From Streptomyces cyaneogriseus subsp. noncyanogenus (lineage in GTDB: Bacteria > Actinomycetota > Actinomycetes > Streptomycetales > Streptomycetaceae), in contig NZ_CP010849.1 of the NCBI RefSeq assembly GCF_000931445.1, positions 5,332,001 to 5,396,000 of the forward strand: a stretch of DNA of 64,000 bases. The letters run 5' to 3'. Below, piece by piece: positions 36,945 through 45,741 of the stretch. The translations under genes were made by a program, and so were the position numbers. The first letter of the stretch is position 1. Each line of letters begins with the position of its first letter. A model generated the notes under the pieces. It did no database searches and had not been told where the DNA came from. It saw only the letters and a list, made by a program, of their open reading frames with translations.

Positions 36945-39572
36945 ATGGACCCGAACACCCGGGGGCCCGAGGACCATGGCCACGACGACGGAAGCACCGC
37001 CCGGTCGAGCGGATTCGACACCGGGGGCGGCGACGCGCCGCGTCAGCGCCCGCCCAGGGAGTCCCTCATGTCCGACTTCGGGCAGCACGCGCCCGCGCTC
37101 GCCCGCACGGTGCAGCTCGTCTCCGGCGAGTACCTGCTCACCGTCAACCCGGTCGACGGCAGCGAGATCGAGCTGTGCCCGCCCGGGGAGCGCCCCGCCT
37201 CCCCCGAGAAGTTCACCACCGCCGAACGGGCGGAGGCCGACCGCGCGTCCAAGCCGCCCGTCCCGGCCGGCCCGTCGCGGCCCGCGCTGCCGCTGGTGGC
37301 CCGTCAGGACGAGCGCGAGCGGCTGGTGCGGCTGCTCGCCCGCGGCCGCTCCGTACGCCTGACCGGATCCGCCGGCGCGGGCCGCACCAGCCTGCTCGAC
37401 CTCGTCGCCGAGGACTGCGCCGACCTCGCCCCGGACGGCGTCGTCCGCCTCAGCGGCTTCCGCCGCACCGCCGACGAGCTGCTGTACGACCTGTTCTACG
37501 CGGTCCACCGCGCTTCCGGGCACCGCCCCGAGCGCGAGGAACTGCTCCCTCACGTCCGGGAGATCGGCGCGGTCGTCGTCCTGGACGACATCGAGTTCGG
37601 CGGCGCCGCGCTCGACGAGCTGCTGGACGCCACCCCCGAGTGCGCGTTCCTGATCGGCGCCACCCCGGACGTGCCCGCCCCCTCCGCCGGCTCCGCCGTC
37701 GAGGAGGTCTTCCTCACCGGCCTGGAGCGCGCGGACAGTGTGGAACTGCTGGAGCGCGCCGCCGGCCGCCCCCTCACCGAGGAGGAGGCCAACTGGGCCG
37801 GCGACCTCTGGTTCGAGTCCGAGGGCCTGCCGCTGCGCTTCGTCCAGGCCGGCGCCCTGCTGCGCCAGCGCGACCGGCTGCGGGCCGGCGCCGAAGCCGT
37901 CGACGGGGACGGCGCGTTCGCGGACGCCGCACCCCGGGACGCGGCCGGGAACGACACCGTCTCCCTGCCCTCGCTCGGCGAGGCCGCCGGGCCCGCGCCG
38001 CTGCTCGCCTCGCGGCTGAGCTCCTCCGCCCGCGCCACCCTGGAGTTCGCCGTCGCCCTCGGCGGCGAGGTGCCGCACCAGGCCCATCTGCCCGCCCTGG
38101 TCGGCGACACCCACGCGGACGCCGCCCTCGGCGAGCTGGCCGACTGCGGTCTGGTCTCCCCGGTCGGGGCCCGCTACCGGCTCGCCGCCGGGGTGCTCGC
38201 CCAGCTCGAGGCCGCCGGGTACGCCGACGACGTCCTCGGCCGCGCCCTGAGCGCCGCCCGGCACTACGCCTGGTGGGCCGGGCACCCCTCGGTCACCCCG
38301 GAACGCGTCTGCGCCGAGGCCGACGCGGTGCTGGCCGCCCTGGCCGTGCTGGCACCGGCCACCACACCCCCGGCCGAGGACGCCGAGAGCCCCGCCGTCG
38401 CCCTGGCCCGCACCGCGGCGCCCGCGTTCGCGGCCGGACTCCACTGGAGCGCCTGGGAGCGGGCGCTGCGCTGCGGAGCCGAGGCCGCGCGGCTCGCCGG
38501 AGACGTGGCCGAACAGGCGTACTTCCACCACGAGCTCGGCGTCCTCGCGCTGTGCCAGGGCCACCTGGACCGGGCCCGCGCGGAGCTGGAGGCGTCCATC
38601 GGCCTGCGCGGCGCGCTCGCCGACAAGCGCGGCACGGTCGCCGGCCGCCGCGCCCTCGCCCTGGTGGCCGACCGGTCCGGCGACACCCCCGGGCTCGGCA
38701 TCGAGACCACCACGCCCCTGCCCGGCGTCGCCGCGGCGGGCTTCGCCTCCGCGGGGGACGAGGCGCCCGGCGCCCCGCGCGAGGAGCCGGACCCGCCGAC
38801 CAAGGTCGTGCCCGCGGCCTTCCCGCCCCTCAAGCCGCCCACCCGGAGCTCGGCCCCGGCGACCCGCCCCACCGCCTCCCCGGGCACGTCCCGCGCGGCA
38901 CGGGGCGGCATCAAGGGATTCGCCCGGCGCAATCTGGTGGCGACGGGCGCGGGCGCGCTGCTGGTCGCCGTGCTCGGCACCGTCGTCACCCTCGGGGCCA
39001 CCTCCGACAACGAGGGCGGCACCCCGTCCGACCGGGTCGGTGTCAACCCGTCCGCCAGCCAGGGCGCCGGCGACGACGGCCAGGGCGTCGACCGGGCGGA
39101 CGACGACGGCGACGGCAAGGGAACCGGCGGCGACGGGCCCGTGGCCCGGCCCACGGACCCGGGCCCCGACGGCACCCTGGGCACCGCCGACGACCCGACG
39201 CCGACCAGCTCGGGCAGGGCCTCGGACGGCCCGGGCGGCACACGGGAGCCGGACGACCCCGGCGACCCCACGTCCGGCGAGCCGCCGGCGTCCGGGAAGC
39301 CGCCCACGTCCGGCAAGCCGCCGACGTCGGAGGAGCCGCCGAGCTCGGAGCCGCCGGCGTCCGAGGAGCCGCCGAGCTCCGGGCCGTCGACTCCGGAGGA
39401 GCCGACGACCCCCGAGGAACCGCCGACGTCCGAGGAGCCGCCGAGCTCCGAGCCCCCTCCGCCGTCCACCACCGACTCGGCCAGCGGTCCCGCCCCCAGC
39501 GCCTCCGCCACCACGGCGAGCGCGCCGGGCGGCGGCGGAGCGCCGGGCTCCGCGTCGAGCACCCTCATCTGA
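36945..39572 (+). CDS. Membrane-anchored STAND-like ATPase with degenerate P-loop
   Basis: About 875 residues. A disordered N-terminus of 45 residues; a possible P-loop at 141-148 reading GSAGAGRT, where the Walker lysine is Arg; Walker-B-like VVVLDDIEF; helical, Ala/Leu-rich repeats to about 600 resembling a TPR-like STAND sensor; one membrane helix near 675-695 (LLVAVLGTVVTLGAT); and a tail of about 175 residues with EEPPSS/SGEPP-type repeats, presumably outside the cell. ATG 36945 lacks a good ribosome site; ATG 37068 (MSDFGQHAP) has AGGGAG six bases upstream and is a serious alternative. Function unknown. Confidence 0.82.
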   Translation: MDPNTRGPEDHGHDDGSTARSSGFDTGGGDAPRQRPPRESLMSDFGQHAPALARTVQLVSGEYLLTVNPVDGSEIELCPPGERPASPEKFTTAERAEADRASKPPVPAGPSRPALPLVARQDERERLVRLLARGRSVRLTGSAGAGRTSLLDLVAEDCADLAPDGVVRLSGFRRTADELLYDLFYAVHRASGHRPEREELLPHVREIGAVVVLDDIEFGGAALDELLDATPECAFLIGATPDVPAPSAGSAVEEVFLTGLERADSVELLERAAGRPLTEEEANWAGDLWFESEGLPLRFVQAGALLRQRDRLRAGAEAVDGDGAFADAAPRDAAGNDTVSLPSLGEAAGPAPLLASRLSSSARATLEFAVALGGEVPHQAHLPALVGDTHADAALGELADCGLVSPVGARYRLAAGVLAQLEAAGYADDVLGRALSAARHYAWWAGHPSVTPERVCAEADAVLAALAVLAPATTPPAEDAESPAVALARTAAPAFAAGLHWSAWERALRCGAEAARLAGDVAEQAYFHHELGVLALCQGHLDRARAELEASIGLRGALADKRGTVAGRRALALVADRSGDTPGLGIETTTPLPGVAAAGFASAGDEAPGAPREEPDPPTKVVPAAFPPLKPPTRSSAPATRPTASPGTSRAARGGIKGFARRNLVATGAGALLVAVLGTVVTLGATSDNEGGTPSDRVGVNPSASQGAGDDGQGVDRADDDGDGKGTGGDGPVARPTDPGPDGTLGTADDPTPTSSGRASDGPGGTREPDDPGDPTSGEPPASGKPPTSGKPPTSEEPPSSEPPASEEPPSSGPSTPEEPTTPEEPPTSEEPPSSEPPPPSTTDSASGPAPSASATTASAPGGGGAPGSASSTLI

Positions 39573-39617
39573 CCCGGCGCCGGCCACCGGCCCCCGGCCG
39601 GTCCGGGTGACGACATG

Positions 39618-39656
39618 CGGGAGGGCCGGGTCCGTCCGACGGACCCGGCCCTCCCG
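39618..39656. terminator. Very strong bidirectional terminator
   Basis: A near-perfect 19-bp inverted repeat (39618-39636 with 39638-39656), CGGGAGGGCCGGGTCCGTC and its complement around a single C, between the convergent STAND-like gene and nucS. Immediately after it come three tandem copies of GGCGCTTCC (39656-39682). Confidence 0.88.
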
Positions 39657-39693
39657 GCGCTTCCGGCGCTTCCGGCGCTTCCGTTCGTGCCGG

Positions 39694-40365
39694 TCAGAAC
39701 AGCCGCAGCTTGTCGTCCTCGATGCCGCGCAGGGCGTCGTAGTCCAGCACCTGGCAGCCGATCCCGCGGTCGGTGGCCAGCACACGGGCCTGGGGCTTGA
39801 TCTCCTGGGCAGCGAAGATGCCGCGCACCGGGGCCAGGTGGGGATCGCGGTTCAGCAGGTCCAGATAGCGGGTGAGCTGCTCCACACCGTCGATCTCACC
39901 GCGCCGCTTGATCTCGACGGCGACGGTCTGCCCATCGGCGTCCCGGCACAGGATGTCGACCGGGCCGATGGCCGTCGGGTATTCGCGGCGGATGAGGGTG
40001 TAGCCCTCGCCGAGCGTCTCGATGCGGTCGGCGAGCAGCTCCTGGAGGTGCGCTTCCACGCCGTCCTTGATCAGGCCGGGGTCCACGCCCAGCTCGTGCG
40101 TGGAGTCGTGGAGTATTTCCTCCATCGTGATGATGAGCTTCTCGCCCGCCTTGTTGACGACGGTCCACACACCCTCGTCGTCGCCGGTGCCCTCCTTCAG
40201 GGTGCAGGGCGGCGACATCCAGTTGAGGGGCTTGTAGGCCCGGTCGTCGGCGTGGATCGAGACGCTGCCGTCCGCCTTGACCAGGATCAGGCGGGGCGCC
40301 GAGGGAAGGTGGGCGGTGAGCCGCCCGGCGTAGTCGACGGAGCAGCGGGCAATGACGAGACGCAT
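39694..40365 (-). CDS. nucS: Mismatch-specific endonuclease NucS/EndoMS
   Basis: 223 residues. N-terminal DNA-binding domain (MRLVIARCSVDYAGRLTAHLP) and C-terminal nuclease with GPVDILCRD and AVEIKRRGEIDGVEQL, carrying the RecB-like Asp...Glu-x-Lys active site. In actinobacteria lacking MutS/MutL it cuts at mismatches, forming the non-canonical repair system. ATG at 40365. Convergent with the STAND-like gene across a strong terminator. Confidence 0.96.
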   Translation of the reverse strand: MRLVIARCSVDYAGRLTAHLPSAPRLILVKADGSVSIHADDRAYKPLNWMSPPCTLKEGTGDDEGVWTVVNKAGEKLIITMEEILHDSTHELGVDPGLIKDGVEAHLQELLADRIETLGEGYTLIRREYPTAIGPVDILCRDADGQTVAVEIKRRGEIDGVEQLTRYLDLLNRDPHLAPVRGIFAAQEIKPQARVLATDRGIGCQVLDYDALRGIEDDKLRLF

Positions 40366-40656
40366 GGTCGGCAACGCTACTCGACACGCCCGCCCCGACG
40401 CGATTCGCACCCCTGAACCGGGCCGGCCGGGCCGCCGGCGGGGCGCCCCACTTCTCCCATTAGACCCACCTTGCACACTGGCTGATTGTGTGCCTACGGG
40501 TTGATGCCCATCTGGGCATTCTCCTGGTGCGGCCCCGTTCAGATGTTTACGGTATTGAACGGGAGGTCGCGAGGTGTGTACGCAGCGTGTTCGTCTTCGT
40601 GGGCTTCCCTTACTGTCCGGCAACCCCTGCTGGTCGGGGGTGCGAGAGGAGAACCC

Positions 40657-41049
40657 ATGTCGCTCGACGTCTCACCGGCCCTACTCGAACAGGCCGAGCG
40701 AGGCGAGGTCGACGAAGCCGACTTCGTCGACTGCGTCCGGACCTCCCTGCCCTACGCATGGGAGATGATCAGCTCCCTGGTGGCACAGCTGAAGGTCGAC
40801 GGCGGAGCGTTCGCCGACAACCAGACGCCCCCGCCGGACGAGCAGGCACGCGGTCAGCTGCTGCGTGCGCTTGCGAGTGACGCGATCCGCGGCGCACTGC
40901 AACGGCACTTCGGTGTGCGGCTGGCCTTCCAGAACTGCCACCGGGTGGCGGTGTTCCCGTTGGACTCCTCCGTCGACGAGACGCTGGCCCGTTTCACCTC
41001 GATACGCGGTCAGTTGCTCAACCAGTCGCCGGAGCTCCGCGACTGCTGA
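40657..41049 (+). CDS. SCO5389-family protein, function unknown
   Basis: 130 residues, soluble, with no membrane helix. N-terminus SLDVSPALLEQAERGEVDEADFV, middle QLLRALASDAIRGALQRHFG. GAGAGGAG lies 6 bp before ATG 40657. The family is streptomycete-specific and uncharacterised as far as I know. 291 bp upstream contain its promoter and no gene. Confidence 0.82.
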   Translation: MSLDVSPALLEQAERGEVDEADFVDCVRTSLPYAWEMISSLVAQLKVDGGAFADNQTPPPDEQARGQLLRALASDAIRGALQRHFGVRLAFQNCHRVAVFPLDSSVDETLARFTSIRGQLLNQSPELRDC

Positions 41050-41129
41050 CGCGGTGATCGTCAGCTTGCCGCTCCGTGCGTGTGAGGCGCAGTGCGTGCC
41101 GGAGCGGCAGGCTCCCGTGGACCGGCGGT

Positions 41130-42158
41130 TCAGCGCAGTTGGGACAGCACCTCGGTCCCGAGCCGTCGCAGATTGTCCTCGGTCGCCGCGAGGTCGCCGG
41201 AGCCCTCGGCCAGCAGCGCGAAACGGGTGATCCCGGTCCGCTCGCTGGTCGCCGAGAGCCGGTCGGCGCACAGCCGCGGCGTGCCCACCGGGTGCAGCCC
41301 GCAGAGCAGTTCGGTGTACGCCAGCGGGTCCCGCATCTGCCGGGCCCGGCCGTCCACCGTGACATGGGCGTCGAGCCCCTGCCGCAGCCAGCCCGGCATG
41401 CTCTTCAGCAGCGCCTCGGCCGCGTCCGCGCGCCGGTCCGCGATCTGGCAGACACCGGCCGAGACATGGGCCGCGCCGTAGACCTCCTCCCACGGACGCC
41501 CGCAGTCCTGCGCGTGCCGTTGCCACAGGCCGACCATCTCGGCCTTTTCCTCGTCCCCGACATGCATGCCGAGCAGCATCGGCAGTCCCCGCTCGGCCGC
41601 CAGGCGCACGCTCGCCGGTGAGGTGCAGGCGACGACGACCTCCGGTCCGGGGGCGTCCGTCAACGACTCCGAGGGGCGGGGGACGACGGGGACTTCGCGA
41701 AAGCGGAAGCGCTCGCCGTCCGCCGACACGGACGGTTCACGCAGCCAGCGCATCAGCAGGTCGAGCGACTCCGGGAAACCCCGTTCGTACGCCTCCAGTC
41801 CCGCGCCGAACACCTCCAGGTCCACCCAGGGACCGCCGCGCCCCACCCCCAGCGAGAACCGCCCGCCGCTGGTGAGATGGAGCAGCGCGGCCTGCTCGCC
41901 GAGGGCGACGGGGTGGGTGGCGGGCAGTACGCTGACCGCCGTACCGACCCGGATGCGGCGGGTGCGGCCCAGCAGTAAAGCGGCGAGGGTGACGGCAGAG
42001 GGGCATGTGCCGTACGGCACGAAGTGGTGCTCGGCCAGCCAGACCGAGTCGAGCCCGGCCTCCTCGGCGACCTCGGCCGAGCGGACCGCGCGGTGCAGCG
42101 GCTCCCCCTGGCCCTGACCCGGGAACTGGGCCGCCAACACGAAACTTCCCACACGCAT
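41130..42158 (-). CDS. Luciferase-like (LLM class) flavin monooxygenase
   Basis: 342 residues of the bacterial luciferase superfamily, a TIM barrel using F420H2 or FMNH2. Markers: RVGSFVLAAQFPGQG, the EEAGLDSVWLAEHHF segment typical of the family, TRRIRVGTAVSVLPATHPVALGEQAALL, and GGRFSLGVGRGG. Substrate unknown. ATG 42158 is chosen: AGGAAAAAGC precedes it and homology starts there, although an upstream GTG at 42233 is in frame. Monocistronic. Confidence 0.88.
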   Translation of the reverse strand: MRVGSFVLAAQFPGQGQGEPLHRAVRSAEVAEEAGLDSVWLAEHHFVPYGTCPSAVTLAALLLGRTRRIRVGTAVSVLPATHPVALGEQAALLHLTSGGRFSLGVGRGGPWVDLEVFGAGLEAYERGFPESLDLLMRWLREPSVSADGERFRFREVPVVPRPSESLTDAPGPEVVVACTSPASVRLAAERGLPMLLGMHVGDEEKAEMVGLWQRHAQDCGRPWEEVYGAAHVSAGVCQIADRRADAAEALLKSMPGWLRQGLDAHVTVDGRARQMRDPLAYTELLCGLHPVGTPRLCADRLSATSERTGITRFALLAEGSGDLAATEDNLRRLGTEVLSQLR

Positions 42159-42407
42159 TGCTTTTTCCTGCTTCCTGGCTCCGACGCGGAGCTCCCCCAT
42201 CGGGCATAACCGCCTGACACGTGCCGAGGACACGGTCCGGGCGGGGAGATTTGCGGATTGTCTACAGAAAGAGGGCTCCGCGGAGGGCTGTGTCCCCGTG
42301 CCGCGGGCCCCGCGGGAGACGGAGACGTGCGCCGTACGTCTACCCGGTTGGGCGCCGCGTAGGCTGGATGCGGCCCTTACTTCCTGTATAGCCCCGTGAG
42401 GTGTGCT

Positions 42408-42740
42408 GTGTCCCCGCGTCGCAACCGACCCAAGGGAGCCGGTTCCTCAGGCCGGAGCGCCGAGGACGACCGCCCCGGCCGCTACGGCGGCTGGCAGTCC
42501 AGCGAGAGCTGGCAGGGCGAGGAGTGGAGCGTACGGCACGTGGCGGGGGCGAGCGCGCGGGGCAAGGCGTACCGCTGCCCCGGTTGCGACCAGTTGATCC
42601 CCGACAACGTCCCGCACGTGGTGGCCTGGGCGCAGCACGCGGGCGTCGACGACCGGCGCCACTGGCACCGGTCCTGCTGGAACGCGAAGGACCGCCGCAC
42701 CACGCGGGTGCAGCGGTCCCGTAACGCGCCCCGGTTCTGA
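42408..42740 (+). CDS. Small zinc-ribbon-like protein
   Basis: 110 residues, very basic. N-terminus SPRRNRPKGAGSSG is nucleic-acid-binding in character. A Cys/His cluster, YRCPGCDQLIPDNVPHVVAW then HWHRSCW, suggests a zinc site (Cys-x2-Cys, His-x2-His-x2-Cys). Often annotated loosely as an ATP/GTP-binding protein. GTG 42408 with GAGG just upstream, but GTG 42396 is also in frame. Confidence 0.8.
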   Translation: MSPRRNRPKGAGSSGRSAEDDRPGRYGGWQSSESWQGEEWSVRHVAGASARGKAYRCPGCDQLIPDNVPHVVAWAQHAGVDDRRHWHRSCWNAKDRRTTRVQRSRNAPRF

Positions 42741-42755
42741 GCCGGGGTCAGCGGA

Positions 42756-43625
42756 TCACACGTCCCGCTTCTCCAGCAGGGCGTAGGCGCCGGCGAAGGC
42801 GACGGCCGTCACGCCCAGCGCGATCCACAGCGGGTCCCAGCCGGACGGGCCGGAGTCGCTGAGGGACTGGGTGTAGAAGACGCTGAGCTGGTTCGGGATG
42901 GAGTACTCCAGCAGGGCCTGGCGGACGCCCTCCAGCGACCGCGCGAACATGAACAGCGCGATCACCAGCGGGGCGAGCACCGTGCCGATCATGACGGTGA
43001 TGGCACCCGCCGAATGCCGGACGATCGAGCCCACGGCGAGCGACAGCAGGCCGAGCAGGGCGATGTAGAGCGAGATGCCCACCGTGGCCTTCAGCCACTC
43101 GCCGCCGGTCGGCTCCGCCGCACCGTTGCCCTCCAGCATGGCGACGTGCGCCACGGCCACCAGCGAGGACGACACCAGCGTCACGACGAACGCCACCAGG
43201 AAGAACACCACCGCCTTCGCGGCCAGCACCCGGCCACGGCTGGGGCAGGCCGTCATGGTGGTGCGGACCATGCCGGTGCCGTACTCGGAGGCCGTGGTCA
43301 GCACGCCGAGCGTGATGATGCACATGCTGCCGAGCAGCAGCCCGAACAGGCCGAGCGAGAGCGCGTTCTCACCGGACAGGTCGGACGGGGAGCCCGCCAC
43401 CACCGCGCCGGCCAGCAGACCGATGCCGACCACCAGCAGCACGAACACGCCCAGCGTCCACATCGTGGAGCGCACCGACTTCATCTTCGTCCACTCGGAG
43501 GCGATCGCGTGTCCGAGGTGCGTGCGCACCACCGGGATCGGCGAGGCGTACGAGGGGAACGACGGACCGGGCGCCGCCTGCCGGTCGGGCGCGGCCTGCG
43601 GCATCGGGGGCTGGGGCGTGCTCAT
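42756..43625 (-). CDS. ABC transporter permease, system 1
   Basis: 289 residues: a Pro/Gln-rich cytoplasmic N-terminus of 45 residues, then SEWTKMKSVRSTMWTLG and six membrane helices. Homologous to the permease at 44969-45739 (shared EWTK-x-(K/R)SV-x-ST motif and GTGM(V/I)RT loop). ATG 43625 overlaps the ATPase stop by four bases, so both subunits are made together. Confidence 0.9.
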   Translation of the reverse strand: MSTPQPPMPQAAPDRQAAPGPSFPSYASPIPVVRTHLGHAIASEWTKMKSVRSTMWTLGVFVLLVVGIGLLAGAVVAGSPSDLSGENALSLGLFGLLLGSMCIITLGVLTTASEYGTGMVRTTMTACPSRGRVLAAKAVVFFLVAFVVTLVSSSLVAVAHVAMLEGNGAAEPTGGEWLKATVGISLYIALLGLLSLAVGSIVRHSAGAITVMIGTVLAPLVIALFMFARSLEGVRQALLEYSIPNQLSVFYTQSLSDSGPSGWDPLWIALGVTAVAFAGAYALLEKRDV

Positions 43626-44857
43626 CGGGCGTCCTCGGACGTGGTCGGGTCGGTGACGGGCGCGGGGGAGGCGGCGGCGGAGGCCGCGGGTGCGGCGGCG
43701 GGTGCGGCCGGGGCACCGGAGGGCGGCTGCCCCGGAGCCTGGCCCTGCAGGGCCGGCCCCGCAGGCGGACGGGGCGCCGCGCCGGGACCGCCGTACGGGT
43801 TCGCGGGCGTCCCGCCCGGGTGCGGCGCCGCGTGCTGGGGCGGCGGCGGGGCGTACCAGCCGGGCTGGCCCTGGCCGGGAACCGGCATCGGCGGCTGGGC
43901 TCCCGGCGGCAGGGGCTGCTGGAGACCGGCCTTCTGGTCGGCCGTCGAGCGGTAGTCGACGACCCCTTGTGTCATGCGCATGTACGCCTCTTCCAGGGAC
44001 GCCTGGTGCGGCGACAGCTCCCACAGCCGTACCCCGGCCTCGTGTGCGAGGTCGCTGATGCGGGGCAGCGCGAGCCCCATCACCCGCAGCGCGCCGTCCT
44101 GCTCCGGCAGCACCTGCCCGCCCGCCTCGGTGAGGGCGATGGTGAGCTTCTCGCGCAGCTGCGGCTCGGTGTCCGGGGTCCGGACCCGGGCGAAGTCGGC
44201 GGAATTGGCCGAGATGAAGTCCTTCACGCTCATGTCGGCGAGCAGCTGACCGCGCCCGATGACGATCAGATGGTCCGCGGTCAGCGCCATCTCGCTCATC
44301 AGATGGGAGGAGACGAAGACCGTGCGGCCCTCCGCGGCGAGCGCCTTCATCAGGTTGCGCACCCAGAGGATGCCCTCGGGGTCGAGGCCGTTGACCGGCT
44401 CGTCGAACAGCAGTACCTGGGGGTCGCCCAGCAGCGCGGCGGCGATGCCGAGCCGCTGGCCCATGCCGAGGGAGAAGCCCTTGGACCGCTTGCGGGCCAC
44501 GTCCTGGAGGCCGACCACGCCGAGCACCTCGTCCACGCGCCGGGCCGGGATGCCCGAGAGCTGGGCGAGGCTCAGCAGGTGGTTGCGGGCCGAGCGGCCC
44601 CCGTGCACGGCCTTGGCGTCGATCAGGGCGCCGACCTGCCGGGGCGCGTTGGGCAGCTTGCGGTACGGGTAGCCGCCGATCGTCACCCGTCCCGAGGTGG
44701 GGTTGTCCAGGCCGAGGATCATCCGCATCGTCGTCGACTTGCCCGAGCCGTTCGGCCCGAGGAAGCCGGTGACGGCACCCGGCCGCACCTGGAAGGACAG
44801 GTTGTACACAGCGGTCTTGTCGCCGTAGCGCTTGGTCAGGCCGACTGCCTCGATCAT
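43622..44857 (-). CDS. ABC transporter ATP-binding protein, system 1
   Basis: 411 residues. Walker A GPNGSGKST, unusual signature FSLGMGQRLGIAAALLGDP, Walker B VLLFDEPVNGLDPEG and switch-His in SSHLMSEMALTADHL. After the ATPase core (about 1-300) comes a 100-residue Pro/Ala/Gly-rich extension absent from its paralogue at 45742. ATG 44857 starts MIEAVGLTKRYG; a GTG three codons upstream is possible. Substrate unknown; family members include lantibiotic-type exporters. Confidence 0.9.
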   Translation of the reverse strand: MIEAVGLTKRYGDKTAVYNLSFQVRPGAVTGFLGPNGSGKSTTMRMILGLDNPTSGRVTIGGYPYRKLPNAPRQVGALIDAKAVHGGRSARNHLLSLAQLSGIPARRVDEVLGVVGLQDVARKRSKGFSLGMGQRLGIAAALLGDPQVLLFDEPVNGLDPEGILWVRNLMKALAAEGRTVFVSSHLMSEMALTADHLIVIGRGQLLADMSVKDFISANSADFARVRTPDTEPQLREKLTIALTEAGGQVLPEQDGALRVMGLALPRISDLAHEAGVRLWELSPHQASLEEAYMRMTQGVVDYRSTADQKAGLQQPLPPGAQPPMPVPGQGQPGWYAPPPPQHAAPHPGGTPANPYGGPGAAPRPPAGPALQGQAPGQPPSGAPAAPAAAPAASAAASPAPVTDPTTSEDAR

Positions 44858-44968
44858 GCTCCGCACCCATCGAAAGGTTCAGGACAGCGGGGCACATGCC
44901 CCCGTAAGGGTTAGGAGCATATCCAGCCGCTGACGGTTCCCGTCGAGGACGAGCATCACCCTCCGTGA

Positions 44969-45739
44969 CTACGCGTCGCGGCGCTTGAGCACCAGGAAAC
45001 CGCCGATCAGCGCCGCCACCACCCACAGCACCATGATGCCGAGGCCGCCCCACGGGCCGTACGGAGTGTCGTCACCGACCGGCGGCACCACCTGCATGAT
45101 CTTGCTGCCGGCCTGGTCGGGCAGGAACCGGCCCACCTTCTGGGTCGCGTCGACCGCGCTGAGGATGTTCGAGATCAGGAAGAAGAACGGCATCAGGATG
45201 CCGAGCGACAGCATCGGCGAGCGCAGCATCGCGGCGACGCCCATCGAGAACATCGCGATCAGGGTCATGTACAGCCCGCCGCCGAAGACCGCCCGCAGCA
45301 CGCCCGGGTCGCCGAGCGACGCCTTGAGGTCGCCGAGCATCGCCTGCCCGAGGAAGAAGGCGGCGAAGCTGGTGGCCATGCCGACCGCCAGCGCCAGCAG
45401 GGTGGCGACCGAGATCTTGCCGAACAGGAACGCGCCGCGCTGCGGCACGGCCGCCAGCGAGGTGCGGATCATCCCGGTGCTGTACTCGTTCGCCACCACG
45501 AGCACCCCGAACACGATCATCGCGAGCTGCCCGAGGCTCATCCCGGCGAAACTGATGAAGGTCGGGTCGAAGGAGAGCCGGTCCCGCGCGCTCATGTTGT
45601 CGTACTCGCTCTTCGACAGCGCCGAGATCAGCATCCCGAGGGCGATCGTGACGACCACGGCCAGGGACAGCGTCCACACCGTGGACGCCACCGACCGGAT
45701 CTTGGTCCATTCGGACCGGACGACCTGTGCCGTGGCCAT
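44969..45739 (-). CDS. ABC transporter permease, system 2
   Basis: 256 residues with six membrane helices; N-terminal RSEWTKIRSVASTVWTLSLA, loop NEYSTGMIRTSLAAVPQR, C-terminal LVLKRRDA. Paralogous to system 1. ATG 45739 comes 2 bp after the stop of its ATPase gene. A frame running further upstream is only the ATPase gene read out of frame. Confidence 0.9.
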   Translation of the reverse strand: MATAQVVRSEWTKIRSVASTVWTLSLAVVVTIALGMLISALSKSEYDNMSARDRLSFDPTFISFAGMSLGQLAMIVFGVLVVANEYSTGMIRTSLAAVPQRGAFLFGKISVATLLALAVGMATSFAAFFLGQAMLGDLKASLGDPGVLRAVFGGGLYMTLIAMFSMGVAAMLRSPMLSLGILMPFFFLISNILSAVDATQKVGRFLPDQAGSKIMQVVPPVGDDTPYGPWGGLGIMVLWVVAALIGGFLVLKRRDA

Positions 45740-45741
45740 GC

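Noticed and set aside
39656..39682. Tandem GGCGCTTCC repeats as a CRISPR or regulatory array
   Set aside because: Only three 9-bp copies without spacers, just after a terminator; treated as a minor tandem repeat.
36318..39785. An 1155-residue antisense protein over the STAND-like gene
   Set aside because: Gly/Ala/Arg-rich low complexity, crosses a strong terminator, and has no recognisable domain.
42756..45053. A 765-residue permease fusion
   Set aside because: The upstream part is the ATPase gene out of frame; the start at 43625 fits the ATGA overlap.
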